A DNA stretch of 64,000 nt from an uncultured Acidobacteriaceae bacterium (GCA_903842065.1 CAIMKZ010000106.1:361538-425537); one strand, 5' to 3'; counted from the stretch's first letter, positions 1 to 8,746 are shown. The notes: generated by a model from the letters alone, not told the origin. Program-made: numbers and translations.

Positions 1-922
1 CAAACGGAAGCGTGTGCGTAACAATCGCCGACGGGCGCAGCGCATTCAGCGCAACCATCTCGATCGTCCGCGCAAAGTCGTCCGGATGGTCGTAGATCAG
101 ACTCGATCCGATGCGTACGCCCTCGCGCACCAGTCGAAACGGCTCAATCTCCACCCGCTTGTCGCCGAGCCCCATCAGAATTACCTGGCTCCCTCGCGGA
201 GCACTCGCAATCGCCGACTCCACCGCTCCGGCCGCTCCCGCGCACTCAAACACCGTATGCACATCCGCATCCAGCCACAGCGCGGCTAGATTCCGTCCCG
301 CCGGGCACTCGGCCCCCAGAGCCTCTGCCATCGCGAGCTTTCCGGCCTCGCGATCGTGGGCCAGCACGCGCATCCCCTGCTGAACCGCAACCTGCGCAAT
401 CAACAGCCCGACCGCTCCGCAGCCCATCACCGCAACCGTATCTCCGGCCGAAGCGCGCGATTCGAGAACCGCATGAACCGCCACTGCCAGCGGCTCAATC
501 GTCGCCGCATCTTCGTCTGAAATCGAATCCGGAACCGGCCACACAAACCGCGCCGGCGCCGCCACCAGCTCGGCCAGCGCACCGGCCGTCGTCACGCCCA
601 TTGACACCTTCTCCGGGCAGATACTTCCCCGCCCGCTCAGGCAGAACCGGCACGCGCCGCAGGGATAGTTCGGCTCCACCACCACGCGCTGACCCACCGC
701 CAGTCCCGTTACCGCCGAACCAACCTCCACGATCCGCCCCACCAGCTCATGGCCCGGAATCAGCGGCAACACAGCCTTCCTGTATCCGCGGAACAGCGAC
801 ACATCGCTGCCGCAGATCCCCACCCGCGAGGGTGCAATCACCACTTCAGTCGGCGCGACAACCGGCGCGGCCACGTCTCCGATCTCGATCTTCTCCGGCG
901 CAATCAGCAGCGCTGCTCTCAT
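1..922 (-). CDS. Zinc-dependent alcohol dehydrogenase-like oxidoreductase, C-terminus beyond window
   Basis: Medium-chain dehydrogenase/reductase that would oxidise an alcohol or polyol with NAD(P)+ in the cytoplasm. About 307 codons are visible from an ATG at 922, preceded by GGAGCGAGG. Near the N-terminus GICGSD and PGHE give the catalytic-zinc Cys and His. The four-Cys structural-zinc lobe follows as CGACRFC plus a later SICPE. A Rossmann glycine run is seen as VMGCGAVGLL. The reading frame runs off the left edge, so the last part of the coenzyme domain is unseen. It is divergent from the carbamoyltransferase, with about 195 bp between them. The threonine/sorbitol dehydrogenase branch is most likely, but the substrate cannot be told. 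Confidence 0.85.
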   Translation of the reverse strand, partial: MRAALLIAPEKIEIGDVAAPVVAPTEVVIAPSRVGICGSDVSLFRGYRKAVLPLIPGHELVGRIVEVGSAVTGLAVGQRVVVEPNYPCGACRFCLSGRGSICPEKVSMGVTTAGALAELVAAPARFVWPVPDSISDEDAATIEPLAVAVHAVLESRASAGDTVAVMGCGAVGLLIAQVAVQQGMRVLAHDREAGKLAMAEALGAECPAGRNLAALWLDADVHTVFECAGAAGAVESAIASAPRGSQVILMGLGDKRVEIEPFRLVREGVRIGSSLIYDHPDDFARTIEMVALNALRPSAIVTHTLPF

Positions 923-1020
923 CCTCGCTCCATCTCTACGCGGTCCGGCATCGTGCGCTTCCCGCCGAATCGCTTTGCATCAACATCTGCAGAATACCCT
1001 TGCAGCCGCTCTCACACGAA

Positions 1021-1038
1021 GGGTGTATTCATACACCC
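1021..1038. promoter_or_regulatory. 18-bp perfect inverted repeat in a divergent promoter region
   Basis: GGGTGTAT-TC-ATACACCC is an 8-bp perfect inverted repeat with a 2-base centre. It lies between the start codons of the divergent dehydrogenase (922) and carbamoyltransferase (1117). Size and place fit a dimeric repressor site, but no regulator gene is adjacent. Confidence 0.5.
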
Positions 1039-1116
1039 CTGTGCTCCGGTGCTAGTCTTTTGTGTAACGTCAACCCGGACTCATCCGCCGTTGGCATTTC
1101 TTGTCGAAGGCGTGCC

Positions 1117-2877
1117 ATGAAGATCCTCGGTATCAGCGGCCTCGAAAACTCCGTTCCCTTCAAGCAGGCAAGCTTCCCCTCGCTCGATGAGCGCGACTAT
1201 CGAATCGCGCAGGGCATGGACTCGGCCGCCGCCCTCGTCATCGACGGCAAACTCATCGCCGCCGCCGAGCAGGAGCGCTTCAACGGCAAAAAACACACCG
1301 GCGACTTCCCCACCGGCGCAATCCACTACTGCCTCAAAGAGGCGGGCCTCTCCATCCACGACATCGACGAGGTCGCCCACGGCTTCAACTACGCGCCCTT
1401 CCGCGCCGATTATCAAAACGCCCCGCTCGCCCGCAAGCTCTACGACGAAGTCCTCTCGAAAGACGCGCTCCTCCGCCAGGTCTCGCGCGAGCTGCCCGGC
1501 TTTCCTCTCGACCGCGTCCACCAGGTCGATCATCATCTGGCCCACGCCGCCAGCGCCGCCCTCACGTCCGGCTGGAGCGAGTGCCTGGTCATCGTCAACG
1601 ACGCCATGGGCGAGACCGACGCCATCACTGTATACAAGTTCAGCAACGGCCGGCTCGAAAAGCTCCACTCCGTCCCAGCCGCGGCCTCTATCGGCATCCT
1701 CTACTCGCTCGTAACCCTGCATCTCGGCTTTGACTTCAACTCCGACGAGTACAAGCTCATGGGTCTTGCCCCCTACGGCGACCCGGCCCGCTTCCGGCAC
1801 TTCTTCCACGACGCCGTCGAGCTGCTCCCAGATGGATCGATCCGCATCCCCATCCTCGAACTCAACCGAACCCCGGAAGAGAGTCAGAACTTCTCTGCAA
1901 CGCGCGCCTTCCTCGACAAGAATCTGATCCCCCGCCGCCCCCTCGATCTGAGCCTCAACTCCAACCACGAAGACGTGGCCGCCGCCATGCAGGAGTCTCT
2001 CGAGCGCGCCGTCATGCACGTCACCGAACACTTTGCCCGCCAGACCGGCCTGCGTAAACTCGCTCTGGCCGGCGGAGTCGCACTCAACTGCACTGCCAAC
2101 GGCAAGCTCATCCGCTCCGGCCTCTTCGACGAGGTCTACATCCAGCCCATCGCCGGAGATGACGGCACCGCCCTCGGCGCAGCCCTCCATCGCGCCTCGC
2201 TCAGCGAGCCGGTTCCCAACCTCCGCTTCCCCGTGCCGCTCTTCGGACCCCGCTACTCGGCCCGCGAGATCGTCGCCGCCCTCCACCGCTTCAACGGCAG
2301 CATCAGCTGGCAGTTGCTCCCCTCACTCGACCAGGTCTGCGAGCAGGCCGCCAAACTCATCGCCGAGGGCCAGGTCATCGCCTGGTTCCGCGGACGCCTC
2401 GAGTACGGTCCCCGCGCCCTCGGCAACCGCTCCATCCTCGCCGACCCCGCACACCCCGAACTGCGCGACCGCATCAACGCCATGGTCAAAAAGCGCGAGT
2501 CCTTCCGCCCCTTCGCCCCCGCCTGCGCCGTTGAAGATGCTCACCGCTGGTTCGAGGTCGCAGAGGGCGCGCACTTCCCCTACATGATCTCCACCGTCCA
2601 GGTCCGCCCCGCCGTACGCCAACTGCTCCCCGCCATCACCCACGTCAACGGCTCGGCCCGCCTCCAGACCGTCAGCCACGACGACAACCCCGACTTCCAC
2701 ACCCTGCTTCAAGCCGTTGGAAAAGCCACCGGGCGGCAACTGGTGTTAAACACCAGCTTCAACGTCAAAAGCCAGCCCACGGTCAACACACCAGAGGAGG
2801 CCATCGAGACCTTCCTCCGCGCCGGAATCTCCAACCTGTTTTTAGAGAACTTCCACGTCACCCGCGCTAGCGCGTGA
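1117..2877 (+). CDS. Carbamoyltransferase, NodU/CmcH family
   Basis: 586-residue member of the family that moves a carbamoyl group from carbamoyl phosphate, via ATP, onto a hydroxyl of a sugar or secondary metabolite. The N-terminal half is the Kae1-like ASKHA domain: MKILGISG start and the HHLAHAASA metal-binding histidines near residue 140. The C-terminal YrdC-like lobe has YGPRALGNRSILADP and FNVKSQPTVNTPEEA. Start chosen at ATG 1117, six bases after GAAGG; the frame stays open upstream to 601, but that part has no family resemblance. No biosynthetic cluster is adjacent, so the acceptor is unknown. Confidence 0.9.
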   Translation: MKILGISGLENSVPFKQASFPSLDERDYRIAQGMDSAAALVIDGKLIAAAEQERFNGKKHTGDFPTGAIHYCLKEAGLSIHDIDEVAHGFNYAPFRADYQNAPLARKLYDEVLSKDALLRQVSRELPGFPLDRVHQVDHHLAHAASAALTSGWSECLVIVNDAMGETDAITVYKFSNGRLEKLHSVPAAASIGILYSLVTLHLGFDFNSDEYKLMGLAPYGDPARFRHFFHDAVELLPDGSIRIPILELNRTPEESQNFSATRAFLDKNLIPRRPLDLSLNSNHEDVAAAMQESLERAVMHVTEHFARQTGLRKLALAGGVALNCTANGKLIRSGLFDEVYIQPIAGDDGTALGAALHRASLSEPVPNLRFPVPLFGPRYSAREIVAALHRFNGSISWQLLPSLDQVCEQAAKLIAEGQVIAWFRGRLEYGPRALGNRSILADPAHPELRDRINAMVKKRESFRPFAPACAVEDAHRWFEVAEGAHFPYMISTVQVRPAVRQLLPAITHVNGSARLQTVSHDDNPDFHTLLQAVGKATGRQLVLNTSFNVKSQPTVNTPEEAIETFLRAGISNLFLENFHVTRASA

Positions 2878-2952
2878 TACAGGTGACCCGCTCAAAATCC
2901 GTGAAGATGTGCGCGCAGAGTAACGAAGCTGTGCCAGGGCACCGGAGGCGAA

Positions 2953-4767
2953 CTACTCCTCGCCAGGCTCCATCCCGACAATCTCCGCCTCTACCCCGGC
3001 AAAGTCCGGGTCGCGGTTCTCCCGGATCTTATAGGCCAGATCCACCCGGCTCCCCCGAGCCAGGCCAAGCTCCACGGCCCGCGCTGCAAGGCTCCAGCCC
3101 ACCGCCCGGATCGTGCTCGCAGGCCGCGGCGATCCGTTCCCGCCCTGCGCCTCCCGCTCCAGCTCCAGGCGTATGTGTACGTCCTTCATCACCCGCACCG
3201 GCCCGGCCAGCCTCGCCCCCCGCGCGACAAACACCGGCTCGGGATTGCCGTGCCCGAAGGGCTCCATCTTCCGCAGCCATCCGGCCAGAACCGCCGTAAT
3301 CCGGTCCAGAGGCAGCTCGGCGTGGATGCGTAGAACCCGCTCCGGCTCCCGCGCGGCAAGCCGTTCGTTGGCAAAGGCCCGCAGCCGCGCCTTCAACTCC
3401 GGCAGCCGCTCGGCAGGCAACGCGAAGCCCACCGCAAAGGCGTGCCCGCCGAACCGCGTAAACAGATCGGCGCATGGCTCAATCGCCTCAAGCAGCGGGA
3501 ACCCATCCACGCTTCGCCCCGACCCATGCGCCACGCCGTCCTCGACGCTCACCACAATCGCCGGCTTGGCGGTCCGGTCCACCACTCGCGAGGCCAGAAT
3601 GCCGATCACGCCCCGGTGCCAGCCATCGCCCTCAACTACCAGCAGCCGGTCCCGTGCCAGCTCCTCGTCCACGGCCAGCCGCTCGTCGATCCTGGCCAGC
3701 GCCTCGGCTTCCACCTCGCGCCGCTCCCGGTTCAGCCGTTCCAGCTTCTGCGCCAGTTCGCCGGCGCGCCTCAGGTCCCGCGTCATGAACAGCTCCACCA
3801 CTTCTGAGGCCACATCCATCCGCCCGGCCGCGTTGATCCGCGGAGCCAGCCGGAACCCCACGTCAAAGCCCGTGACCGGCCTGCTCGCCGGATCGATCTG
3901 CGCCGCCGCAAACAGCGCCTTCAGCCCCGCGCCAACCGGGTTGCGCAGCTCGGCCAGGCCCAGCGCCGCAATCGTCCGGTTCTCGCCCTTCAGCGGAACC
4001 GCATCGGCGATCGTGGCAATGGCCGCCATCTTCAGAAAGCTCGGCAGAGTCTTCTCCCGCGTTCGCGCCGCATCGCGCCGCGCCAGTACCGCCTGCGCCA
4101 GCTTCATCGCAATCGCCGCACCGCACAGAAACTTCTCCGGATACGCGCACCCCGGCTGGTTGGGGTTCAGAATCGCCGCCGCCACCGGAACCGCGTCGCC
4201 CGCCTCCAGCAGATGGTGGTCGGTAATAATCAGGTCCAGGCCCAGCCTCTGCGCCGTCTTGGCCTCGGCAAAGGCCCGCATCCCGGTATCGACCGTAATC
4301 ACCAGCTTCACGCCATCGGCAGCGGCTTCTTCAAGCACGCTCGACTGCATGCCGTAGCCCTCGCGCAGACGGTGCGGCACGTGGAATCGCGCCACTCCGC
4401 CCAGCATCTCGATTGCCGTCTTGAGCAGCACCACGGCGGTCGTGCCGTCCACGTCGTAGTCGCCGTAAAGCAGCACCGGCTCGCGCGCGGCAATCGCCCG
4501 CTCCAGCCGCTCGACAGCCGGCGTCATGCCCAGCATCGTGCCTGGATCGTGAAGGTGAGATATCTCGGGATTCAGATAGGCAAAGGCCGCGGATGCATCC
4601 AGGACACCGCGGCCTGCCAAAAGTTCTGCCACTACCTGGGGAATCCGCGCCTCGTTCGCCACGGCTGCGGCGGCCTCGCGGTCAATGGCCTCAAACACCC
4701 AGCGCTGACGTGCGGCGGTACGCGCCGCGGGCGCGGCAGCACTGCCCCCGCTCGGCGGCGTGGCCAC
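2953..4767 (-). CDS. recJ: Single-stranded-DNA-specific exonuclease RecJ
   Basis: 604-residue 5'-3' single-strand DNA exonuclease of the DHH superfamily, used in RecF-pathway recombination and mismatch repair in the cytoplasm. Motif I is YGDYDVDGTTA near residue 100 and the DHH motif is TDHHLLE near residue 185. A GSGRS motif lies in the DHHA1 half, followed by the C-terminal OB-fold region. Length fits the family. It ends close to the carbamoyltransferase on the other strand and starts 5 bp after a small acidic conserved protein on the same strand, so the two are probably co-transcribed. Confidence 0.95.
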   Translation of the reverse strand: MATPPSGGSAAAPAARTAARQRWVFEAIDREAAAAVANEARIPQVVAELLAGRGVLDASAAFAYLNPEISHLHDPGTMLGMTPAVERLERAIAAREPVLLYGDYDVDGTTAVVLLKTAIEMLGGVARFHVPHRLREGYGMQSSVLEEAAADGVKLVITVDTGMRAFAEAKTAQRLGLDLIITDHHLLEAGDAVPVAAAILNPNQPGCAYPEKFLCGAAIAMKLAQAVLARRDAARTREKTLPSFLKMAAIATIADAVPLKGENRTIAALGLAELRNPVGAGLKALFAAAQIDPASRPVTGFDVGFRLAPRINAAGRMDVASEVVELFMTRDLRRAGELAQKLERLNRERREVEAEALARIDERLAVDEELARDRLLVVEGDGWHRGVIGILASRVVDRTAKPAIVVSVEDGVAHGSGRSVDGFPLLEAIEPCADLFTRFGGHAFAVGFALPAERLPELKARLRAFANERLAAREPERVLRIHAELPLDRITAVLAGWLRKMEPFGHGNPEPVFVARGARLAGPVRVMKDVHIRLELEREAQGGNGSPRPASTIRAVGWSLAARAVELGLARGSRVDLAYKIRENRDPDFAGVEAEIVGMEPGEE

Positions 4768-4772
4768 AGTCT

Positions 4773-5243
4773 TTACTCTTCCTCGTCGCTGTGATCGTCG
4801 ATGACGATGTCGTTGAAGCCCTCAATGTCCTCAAGCAGCGTCTGGAAGCGCTCGTACCACTCGGTCGTCGTCTCGTGCAGGAACACCAGTCCCTGGTGCA
4901 CGAAACCGAGCTGGATGTAGCCGATCTTGCCCGTGAACTTGCGCAGCCAGTTGACCTCGACCACCTCGCTCGACTCTTCGTCGGGGAAGTTCATCTCGTT
5001 GGCCTGGTCGGCCAGCGCGTCCAGCTCTTCGCGCTCCAGCGTCATCTCGCTGTAGGTCACAAAGGCCGCGCCGGCGTGCTTCGCCATCTCGACGAAGTCT
5101 TTCCAGCCATCGGGATTGCCCTGTTCGTCCCACAGAATTGTGGGGATGTCCTCGGGGACGAAGCCGGGAAGCCGTTTCAGTCCGTGACCCTCAATGAAGG
5201 CCACCATATCGTCTTTCAGCGCAAGCAGGTCATCTGTACTCAT
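4773..5243 (-). CDS. Acidic conserved hypothetical protein upstream of recJ
   Basis: 156-residue, strongly acidic protein with no signal peptide or membrane segment, so probably cytoplasmic. I do not recognise a named domain. The C-terminus is a run of Asp/Glu (IDDHSDEEE). ATG 5243 starts the frame; its stop is only 5 bp before recJ, which suggests one transcript. Codon use matches neighbouring core genes. Function unknown. Confidence 0.7.
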   Translation of the reverse strand: MSTDDLLALKDDMVAFIEGHGLKRLPGFVPEDIPTILWDEQGNPDGWKDFVEMAKHAGAAFVTYSEMTLEREELDALADQANEMNFPDEESSEVVEVNWLRKFTGKIGYIQLGFVHQGLVFLHETTTEWYERFQTLLEDIEGFNDIVIDDHSDEEE

Positions 5244-5350
5244 GGTCAGACTTCATTTTCTCAGATCGAGCCGGGGCAGCGGTTCACTGCGCTCGGGAAC
5301 GCTCCCCGTGTACACCCCACACCCCGGTACGATATCCTGACACTTAAGCC

Positions 5351-5629
5351 ATGATCTTTTCCCGCGACTATATTGACTATCTTGCCCGGCGCACGGTCAA
5401 GCACCTGCTCGAGGCCAAGATGATCACCGCCTCCGACACGAAGGCTGTCGAGTCCCGCGTCAACCAGGCGCTGCTCGACGAACTGTCGCTTGAAGACCGC
5501 ATCAACGAAGAGGTCCGCGTCATCCTCGACGCCTACTCCGACGAGATGCGCAAATCCGGCGCCCAGTATGCCGAGATGTTCAAGAAGGTCAAGAACGAGC
5601 TGACCAGGAAGTACAAGGCGGTGCTATGA
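5351..5629 (+). CDS. DUF507 family protein, first of a tandem pair
   Basis: 92-residue, helical, charged cytoplasmic protein. The pattern of an N-terminal FSRDYIDYLA stretch, a middle segment rich in Asp/Glu and a C-terminal basic tail resembles DUF507, a family of unknown function found mainly in acidobacteria, deltaproteobacteria and Aquificae, often as two adjacent genes. The stop overlaps the next start by four bases (ATGA), so translation is probably coupled. It faces away from the recJ pair. Confidence 0.8.
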   Translation: MIFSRDYIDYLARRTVKHLLEAKMITASDTKAVESRVNQALLDELSLEDRINEEVRVILDAYSDEMRKSGAQYAEMFKKVKNELTRKYKAVL

Positions 5630-5901
5630 GGATCAGCCGCGACAAGCTCAACAAGCTGGCCCACACCGTGGCCGACACTCTGGCCGAGATCGATCAGGTG
5701 GGCTTCCTCGAGGACCGCAACACCATCCGCCAGGAGTCCCGCAAAGCGCTTGAGGCCATGCTCCTCGAAGAAGCCCGCATCGACACCGCGGCCCGCGCCA
5801 AGATCGCCAGCCAGCGAAAGATCATCCTCGAAGGCTCGCAGGAGTGGGAGATCCTCTACCGCAAGTACTACAACGACGAAGTCCGCAAGCTCGGCATCTA
5901 A
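5626..5901 (+). CDS. DUF507 family protein, second of a tandem pair
   Basis: 91-residue paralogue of the preceding gene: it begins MRISRDKLNKLAH, has the same helical charged make-up, and ends YYNDEVRKLGI. The four-base overlap with its partner suggests coupled, roughly equimolar production and perhaps a heteromer; that is inference. No catalytic motif or localisation signal is visible. Function unknown. Confidence 0.8.
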   Translation: MRISRDKLNKLAHTVADTLAEIDQVGFLEDRNTIRQESRKALEAMLLEEARIDTAARAKIASQRKIILEGSQEWEILYRKYYNDEVRKLGI

Positions 5902-5941
5902 AGCCGCTCTTTTCGTTCCAGCCGCGGCAGGAGAGACTGCT

Positions 5942-6220
5942 ATGGCCGAATCGTCCGAAGGGCAGCCGCGTATTACCGTGGCAAGCCGCATTCGAAAGTC
6001 GCTGAAAGTCTCTGTGGTTGTTCTGGCAGTTGGCTACCTGCTCATACTCGCCTGGTTTCTAATCGCGCTACTCCTTGCGCAGGTCATAGACTTTAAACCG
6101 TCCCAATTCTTCTTAGAACCAATTGCGCCGGCCATCTGTGCCGCGATCGTAGCGTTTCTCGCTACCTATTTCCTTGCAGGCAGAAGAGTGGAGAAGCAGC
6201 CACAGTCGTTGCTGAAATAA
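5942..6220 (+). CDS. Small two-span membrane protein
   Basis: 92 residues from ATG 5942, which follows AGGAGA by about 8 bases. A short polar N-terminus is followed by two hydrophobic stretches, roughly residues 24-48 and 60-82, with a basic C-terminal tail: an inner-membrane hairpin. It lies 40 bp after the DUF507 pair in the same direction and may share its transcript. I recognise no family. Confidence 0.6.
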   Translation: MAESSEGQPRITVASRIRKSLKVSVVVLAVGYLLILAWFLIALLLAQVIDFKPSQFFLEPIAPAICAAIVAFLATYFLAGRRVEKQPQSLLK

Positions 6221-6231
6221 TATTCAATCTC

Positions 6232-6260
6232 TTGACAAACGTATATACGTTTTATATACA
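6232..6260 (+). promoter_or_regulatory. brnTA promoter with palindromic operator in the spacer
   Basis: -35 TTGACA (6232-6237) and -10 TATACA (6255-6260) are separated by exactly 17 bp. The spacer holds the perfect 14-bp palindrome AACGTATATACGTT (6238-6251). The brnT start codon follows at 6268, leaving a very short leader. Antitoxin autorepression at such palindromes is established for BrnTA systems, so this is the expected operator. Confidence 0.8.
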
Positions 6261-6267
6261 TTGAACG

Positions 6268-6570
6268 ATGGATGCCAACTTCGTCGTCGCGGGGCAGCGA
6301 TTCCGTTGGGACACGGAAAAGGCTAGCTCCAACCTCAAAAAGCATGGCATCCGCTTCGAGCATGCCTGCGAGGCCTTCTTCGATCCCTTTCTCCGCCAGG
6401 TCGATGCCTCACCTGCGGACGAGGCCCGCGAAGCCGTTATCGGCTTCGCCGAAGACTCAACCCTGCTCTTCGTAGTTCACGTCGTACGAGAGCGGAGCGG
6501 CATCATTCGAATCATCTCTGCGCGCAATGCAACCCGCTCCGAACGGAGGCTCTATGAAGACAATGCCTGA
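6268..6570 (+). CDS. brnT: BrnT family toxin
   Basis: 100-residue RelE-fold ribonuclease toxin of a type II toxin-antitoxin pair. Family features are FRWDTEKASSNLKKHGI near the N-terminus, the acidic DEAREAVIGF strand in the middle and the C-terminal IIRIISARNATRSERRLYE, with the Arg residues expected of the active surface. The gene comes first and overlaps the antitoxin by 17 bp, which is normal for BrnTA. Its own promoter and operator lie just upstream. It stands next to the tRNA-Glu where an integrative element has inserted, but outside the element's repeats. Confidence 0.9.
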   Translation: MDANFVVAGQRFRWDTEKASSNLKKHGIRFEHACEAFFDPFLRQVDASPADEAREAVIGFAEDSTLLFVVHVVRERSGIIRIISARNATRSERRLYEDNA

Positions 6571-6850
6571 ACGCATCAAACGAAATCTGCACCGCGACCG
6601 GCCCATGGCGACGATCAGCATCCGCATCCCCGAGGACGTGATCGAAGACCTCAAGGAGGTCGCGCCCAAACTCGGCTTCTCCGGCTACCAGCCCCTCATC
6701 CGCGCCTACATCGGCCAGGGATTGCGCAAGGACCTCATCCGTCTCGAACGCCCGGAGCTTACCGAACTCGAAAAGAGCCTCAAGCGTCACGGCGTAAAGG
6801 CTGAAGTCATCTCCTCGATCCTCGGCGAAGCCGCCCAGCGCACCGCATGA
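6554..6850 (+). CDS. brnA: BrnA-like ribbon-helix-helix antitoxin
   Basis: 98-residue antitoxin and autorepressor partner of the toxin just upstream. MATISIRIPEDVIEDLKEVA is the ribbon-helix-helix signature (strand then two helices). The N-terminal MPERIKRNLHRDRP and the C-terminal helical tail should bind toxin. ATG 6554 is chosen because GGAGG lies five bases before it; the frame is open a little further upstream (6527). It ends about 80 bp before tRNA-Glu. Confidence 0.85.
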   Translation: MKTMPERIKRNLHRDRPMATISIRIPEDVIEDLKEVAPKLGFSGYQPLIRAYIGQGLRKDLIRLERPELTELEKSLKRHGVKAEVISSILGEAAQRTA

Positions 6851-6928
6851 GCAGTTCATTTTGGCCCCAGCCGATTCTTTGCTAAAATAGCTGTACGGCC
6901 CGCCTCGGCGAGTCTCCCCGATAAGTGT

Positions 6929-7003
6929 GGCGCTATCGTCTAGGGGTTAGGACGTGAGATTCTCAATCTTAAAACCCGGGTTCGATTCCCGGTAGCGCTA
7001 CCA
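6929..7003 (+). tRNA. tRNA-Glu (anticodon CTC), CCA encoded
   Basis: 75 nt including CCA. The acceptor GGCGCTA pairs with TAGCGCT (one G-T pair). The D-arm GTCT/GGAC, the anticodon stem TGAGA/TCTTA around loop TTCTCAA (anticodon CTC) and the T-arm CCGGG-TTCGATT-CCCGG all fold. Its 3' end is the left repeat of the integrative element. The gene remains intact because the repeat restores its 3' end. Confidence 0.95.
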
Positions 7004-7005
7004 AA
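6990..7005 (+). repeat. attL: 16-bp direct repeat at the 3' end of tRNA-Glu
   Basis: CGGTAGCGCTACCAAA, the last T-stem base, acceptor arm and CCA of tRNA-Glu, is repeated exactly at 11566-11581. A tyrosine integrase starts about 200 bp inside. tRNA 3' ends are the classic attachment sites of such enzymes. Confidence 0.85.
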
Positions 7006-7221
7006 ACACCTTCCCAGTGCGTCTTTTTCAGTATCCAATCCACACATAAGTGCAATGAAATCAGTAAAACAGCGTCTAGCGGTATCTACTGTCGTCCCTT
7101 GACAGCGCACGGCATCTGGGGGCAACATTGGGGGCAAGTGGGGCAAGTGAAGGGGCAACATAGCCAGAAATGGCCGTAGATGCCCCCAGAGTTGCCCCAG
7201 ATTCGCTCAGGAGGCCACCAG

Positions 7222-8469
7222 ATGCCACTCACAGCCCTCAAGATCAACAAAGCCCAGCCGGACGCTACAAAGCCCCTACGCCTGTTCGATGGGCGCGGCC
7301 TGTATCTGGAGATTTCTCCCAGCGGCGGGAAATGGTGGCGGCTGAAATACCGCATTGGCGGCAAGGAAAAGCGGCTGTCTCTGGGCGTCTATACTGCCGC
7401 CGGGTCAAAGACAGTGGAAGTGAGCCTTGAGGCCGCACGCAAGGCCGCTGAGGATGCGCGGCAACTGTTGCGGGATGGTGTGGACCCCAGCCAAGAACGC
7501 AAGGCCGAAAAGCTACGCTCTGCCCACCAGACGGAAACCACCTTTGAGGCCGTGGCGCGTGAGTGGTGCGGCAAGCAATCGGCGGCATGGGTTCCCGCTC
7601 ATGCGGCGCGAGTCTTGCGGCGCTTTGAGTTGTACATCTTCCCCAGCCTTGGACAAAGGCCGGTTGCCGAGATTGAGGCCCCCGAGTTGCTCAATGCCTT
7701 GCGGGTGATAGAGGCGCGGGGAAAGGACACCACTACGCACCTTGCACGGCAGTATGTCGGCATGGTGTTCCGCTACGGGATTGCGACGGGGCGGTGCGTG
7801 AGGAATCCGGCCACCGATCTGCGCGGAGCGCTCACACCAGCCAAGAAGGGCAACTTTGCAGCAGTAACGGAACCTGAGCAACTGGCGAAGATTCTCCGCG
7901 CCTTGGATGCCTATGACGGGACGTTACCGGTCCGCTGTGCCTTGCGCCTTGCTCCACTGTTGGTGGTGCGGCCCGGTGAACTGCGAAAGGCCGAATGGAA
8001 AGACATTGACCTAGATAAGGCGGAGTGGCGCTTTGTGGCATCCAAGACAAACCCGAATCATCTGGTGCCCCTGAGCAAGCAATCTGTTGCTATTCTCCGT
8101 GAGGTGGAATCGCTCACCGGGGCAGGGCGCTTTGTGTTCCCGAGCGCACGGAGCGCACAGAGGCCCATGTCTGATGCGGCTGTACTGGCAGCAATGCGGC
8201 GCATGGAGATTCCCGCCGATGAAATGACCGGGCACGGATTCCGCGCCACCTTCCGCACCATTGGCGCTGAGGTGTTGAAGTTTCGCGTTGATCTGATGGA
8301 ACACCAGCTTGCCCATGCTGTGAAGGATGCCAACGGGACAGCATATAACCGCACAACGTTCCTACCAGAGCGTAAGCGCATGATGCAACGCTGGGCCGAT
8401 TATCTTGACCAACTCAAGACGGGAGAGGCCGCGAATGTCATTGTTGGTAAGTTCGGAGTTGCCGGGTGA
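7222..8469 (+). CDS. int: Tyrosine recombinase/integrase, P4 type with DUF4102 arm-binding domain
   Basis: 415-residue site-specific recombinase that would integrate and excise the element at tRNA-Glu. The N-terminal DUF4102 region (LRLFDGRGLYLEIS, then WRLKYRIGGKEKRLSLG) is followed by a SAM-like core-binding domain and the C-terminal catalytic domain. The first catalytic Arg is in RPGELRKAEWKDID, the HxxR box is HGFRATFRT, and the nucleophile is probably Tyr in GTAYNRTTF. Start chosen at ATG 7222 because AGGAGG lies seven bases before it; an open extension to 7180 lacks such a site. The gene reads away from the tRNA. Confidence 0.93.
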   Translation: MPLTALKINKAQPDATKPLRLFDGRGLYLEISPSGGKWWRLKYRIGGKEKRLSLGVYTAAGSKTVEVSLEAARKAAEDARQLLRDGVDPSQERKAEKLRSAHQTETTFEAVAREWCGKQSAAWVPAHAARVLRRFELYIFPSLGQRPVAEIEAPELLNALRVIEARGKDTTTHLARQYVGMVFRYGIATGRCVRNPATDLRGALTPAKKGNFAAVTEPEQLAKILRALDAYDGTLPVRCALRLAPLLVVRPGELRKAEWKDIDLDKAEWRFVASKTNPNHLVPLSKQSVAILREVESLTGAGRFVFPSARSAQRPMSDAAVLAAMRRMEIPADEMTGHGFRATFRTIGAEVLKFRVDLMEHQLAHAVKDANGTAYNRTTFLPERKRMMQRWADYLDQLKTGEAANVIVGKFGVAG

Positions 8470-8746
8470 AACTTCTTTGAAGTTTGTACCGGGTAATCCC
8501 ACACCGTACAAAAAGTACGCTATACTTTCGCCGAGGGCGGTTGGCATTGCCGCCTGATAAAGCGTATGACTGGGGTCGCGCCCCGGACCAAAAGACGACC
8601 AGCCCGCGTTAAGGGTAGAGCTAATTGCCGGTTCTTGTTCGCCGAATATAACGTCGCATATCGGAGCGACAGCCACCGTACAGCATAAGTCCTAGCTCTG
8701 AGGCTGGGTTTTGGCTGTTCCGCTACGGCGGAAGGGGTTGTCTCCG
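8470..8746 (+). other. 277-bp leader between integrase and alpA with promoter-like and hairpin elements
   Basis: No open frame is supported. GTACAAAAAGTAC (8506-8518) is a small inverted repeat just before TATACT (8521-8526), a fair -10 box without an obvious -35. Downstream are GGCGG-TTGGCATTG-CCGCC and GGGG-TCGC-GCCCC hairpins and TTCCGC-TACG-GCGGAA just before the alpA ribosome site. It may be a structured leader or small RNA. Confidence 0.3.

Noticed and set aside
601..1116. N-terminal extension of the carbamoyltransferase
   Set aside because: The frame is open, but the translation is Pro/Arg/Ser-rich without family resemblance, overlaps the divergent dehydrogenase gene, and a good ribosome site lies before ATG 1117.
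1081..2286. Long open frame opposite the carbamoyltransferase
   Set aside because: Antisense shadow of a high-G+C gene, composition Gly/Val/Glu-rich and no domain.
3113..4357. Long plus-strand frame opposite recJ
   Set aside because: Ser/Arg/Pro-rich shadow of a well-supported gene.
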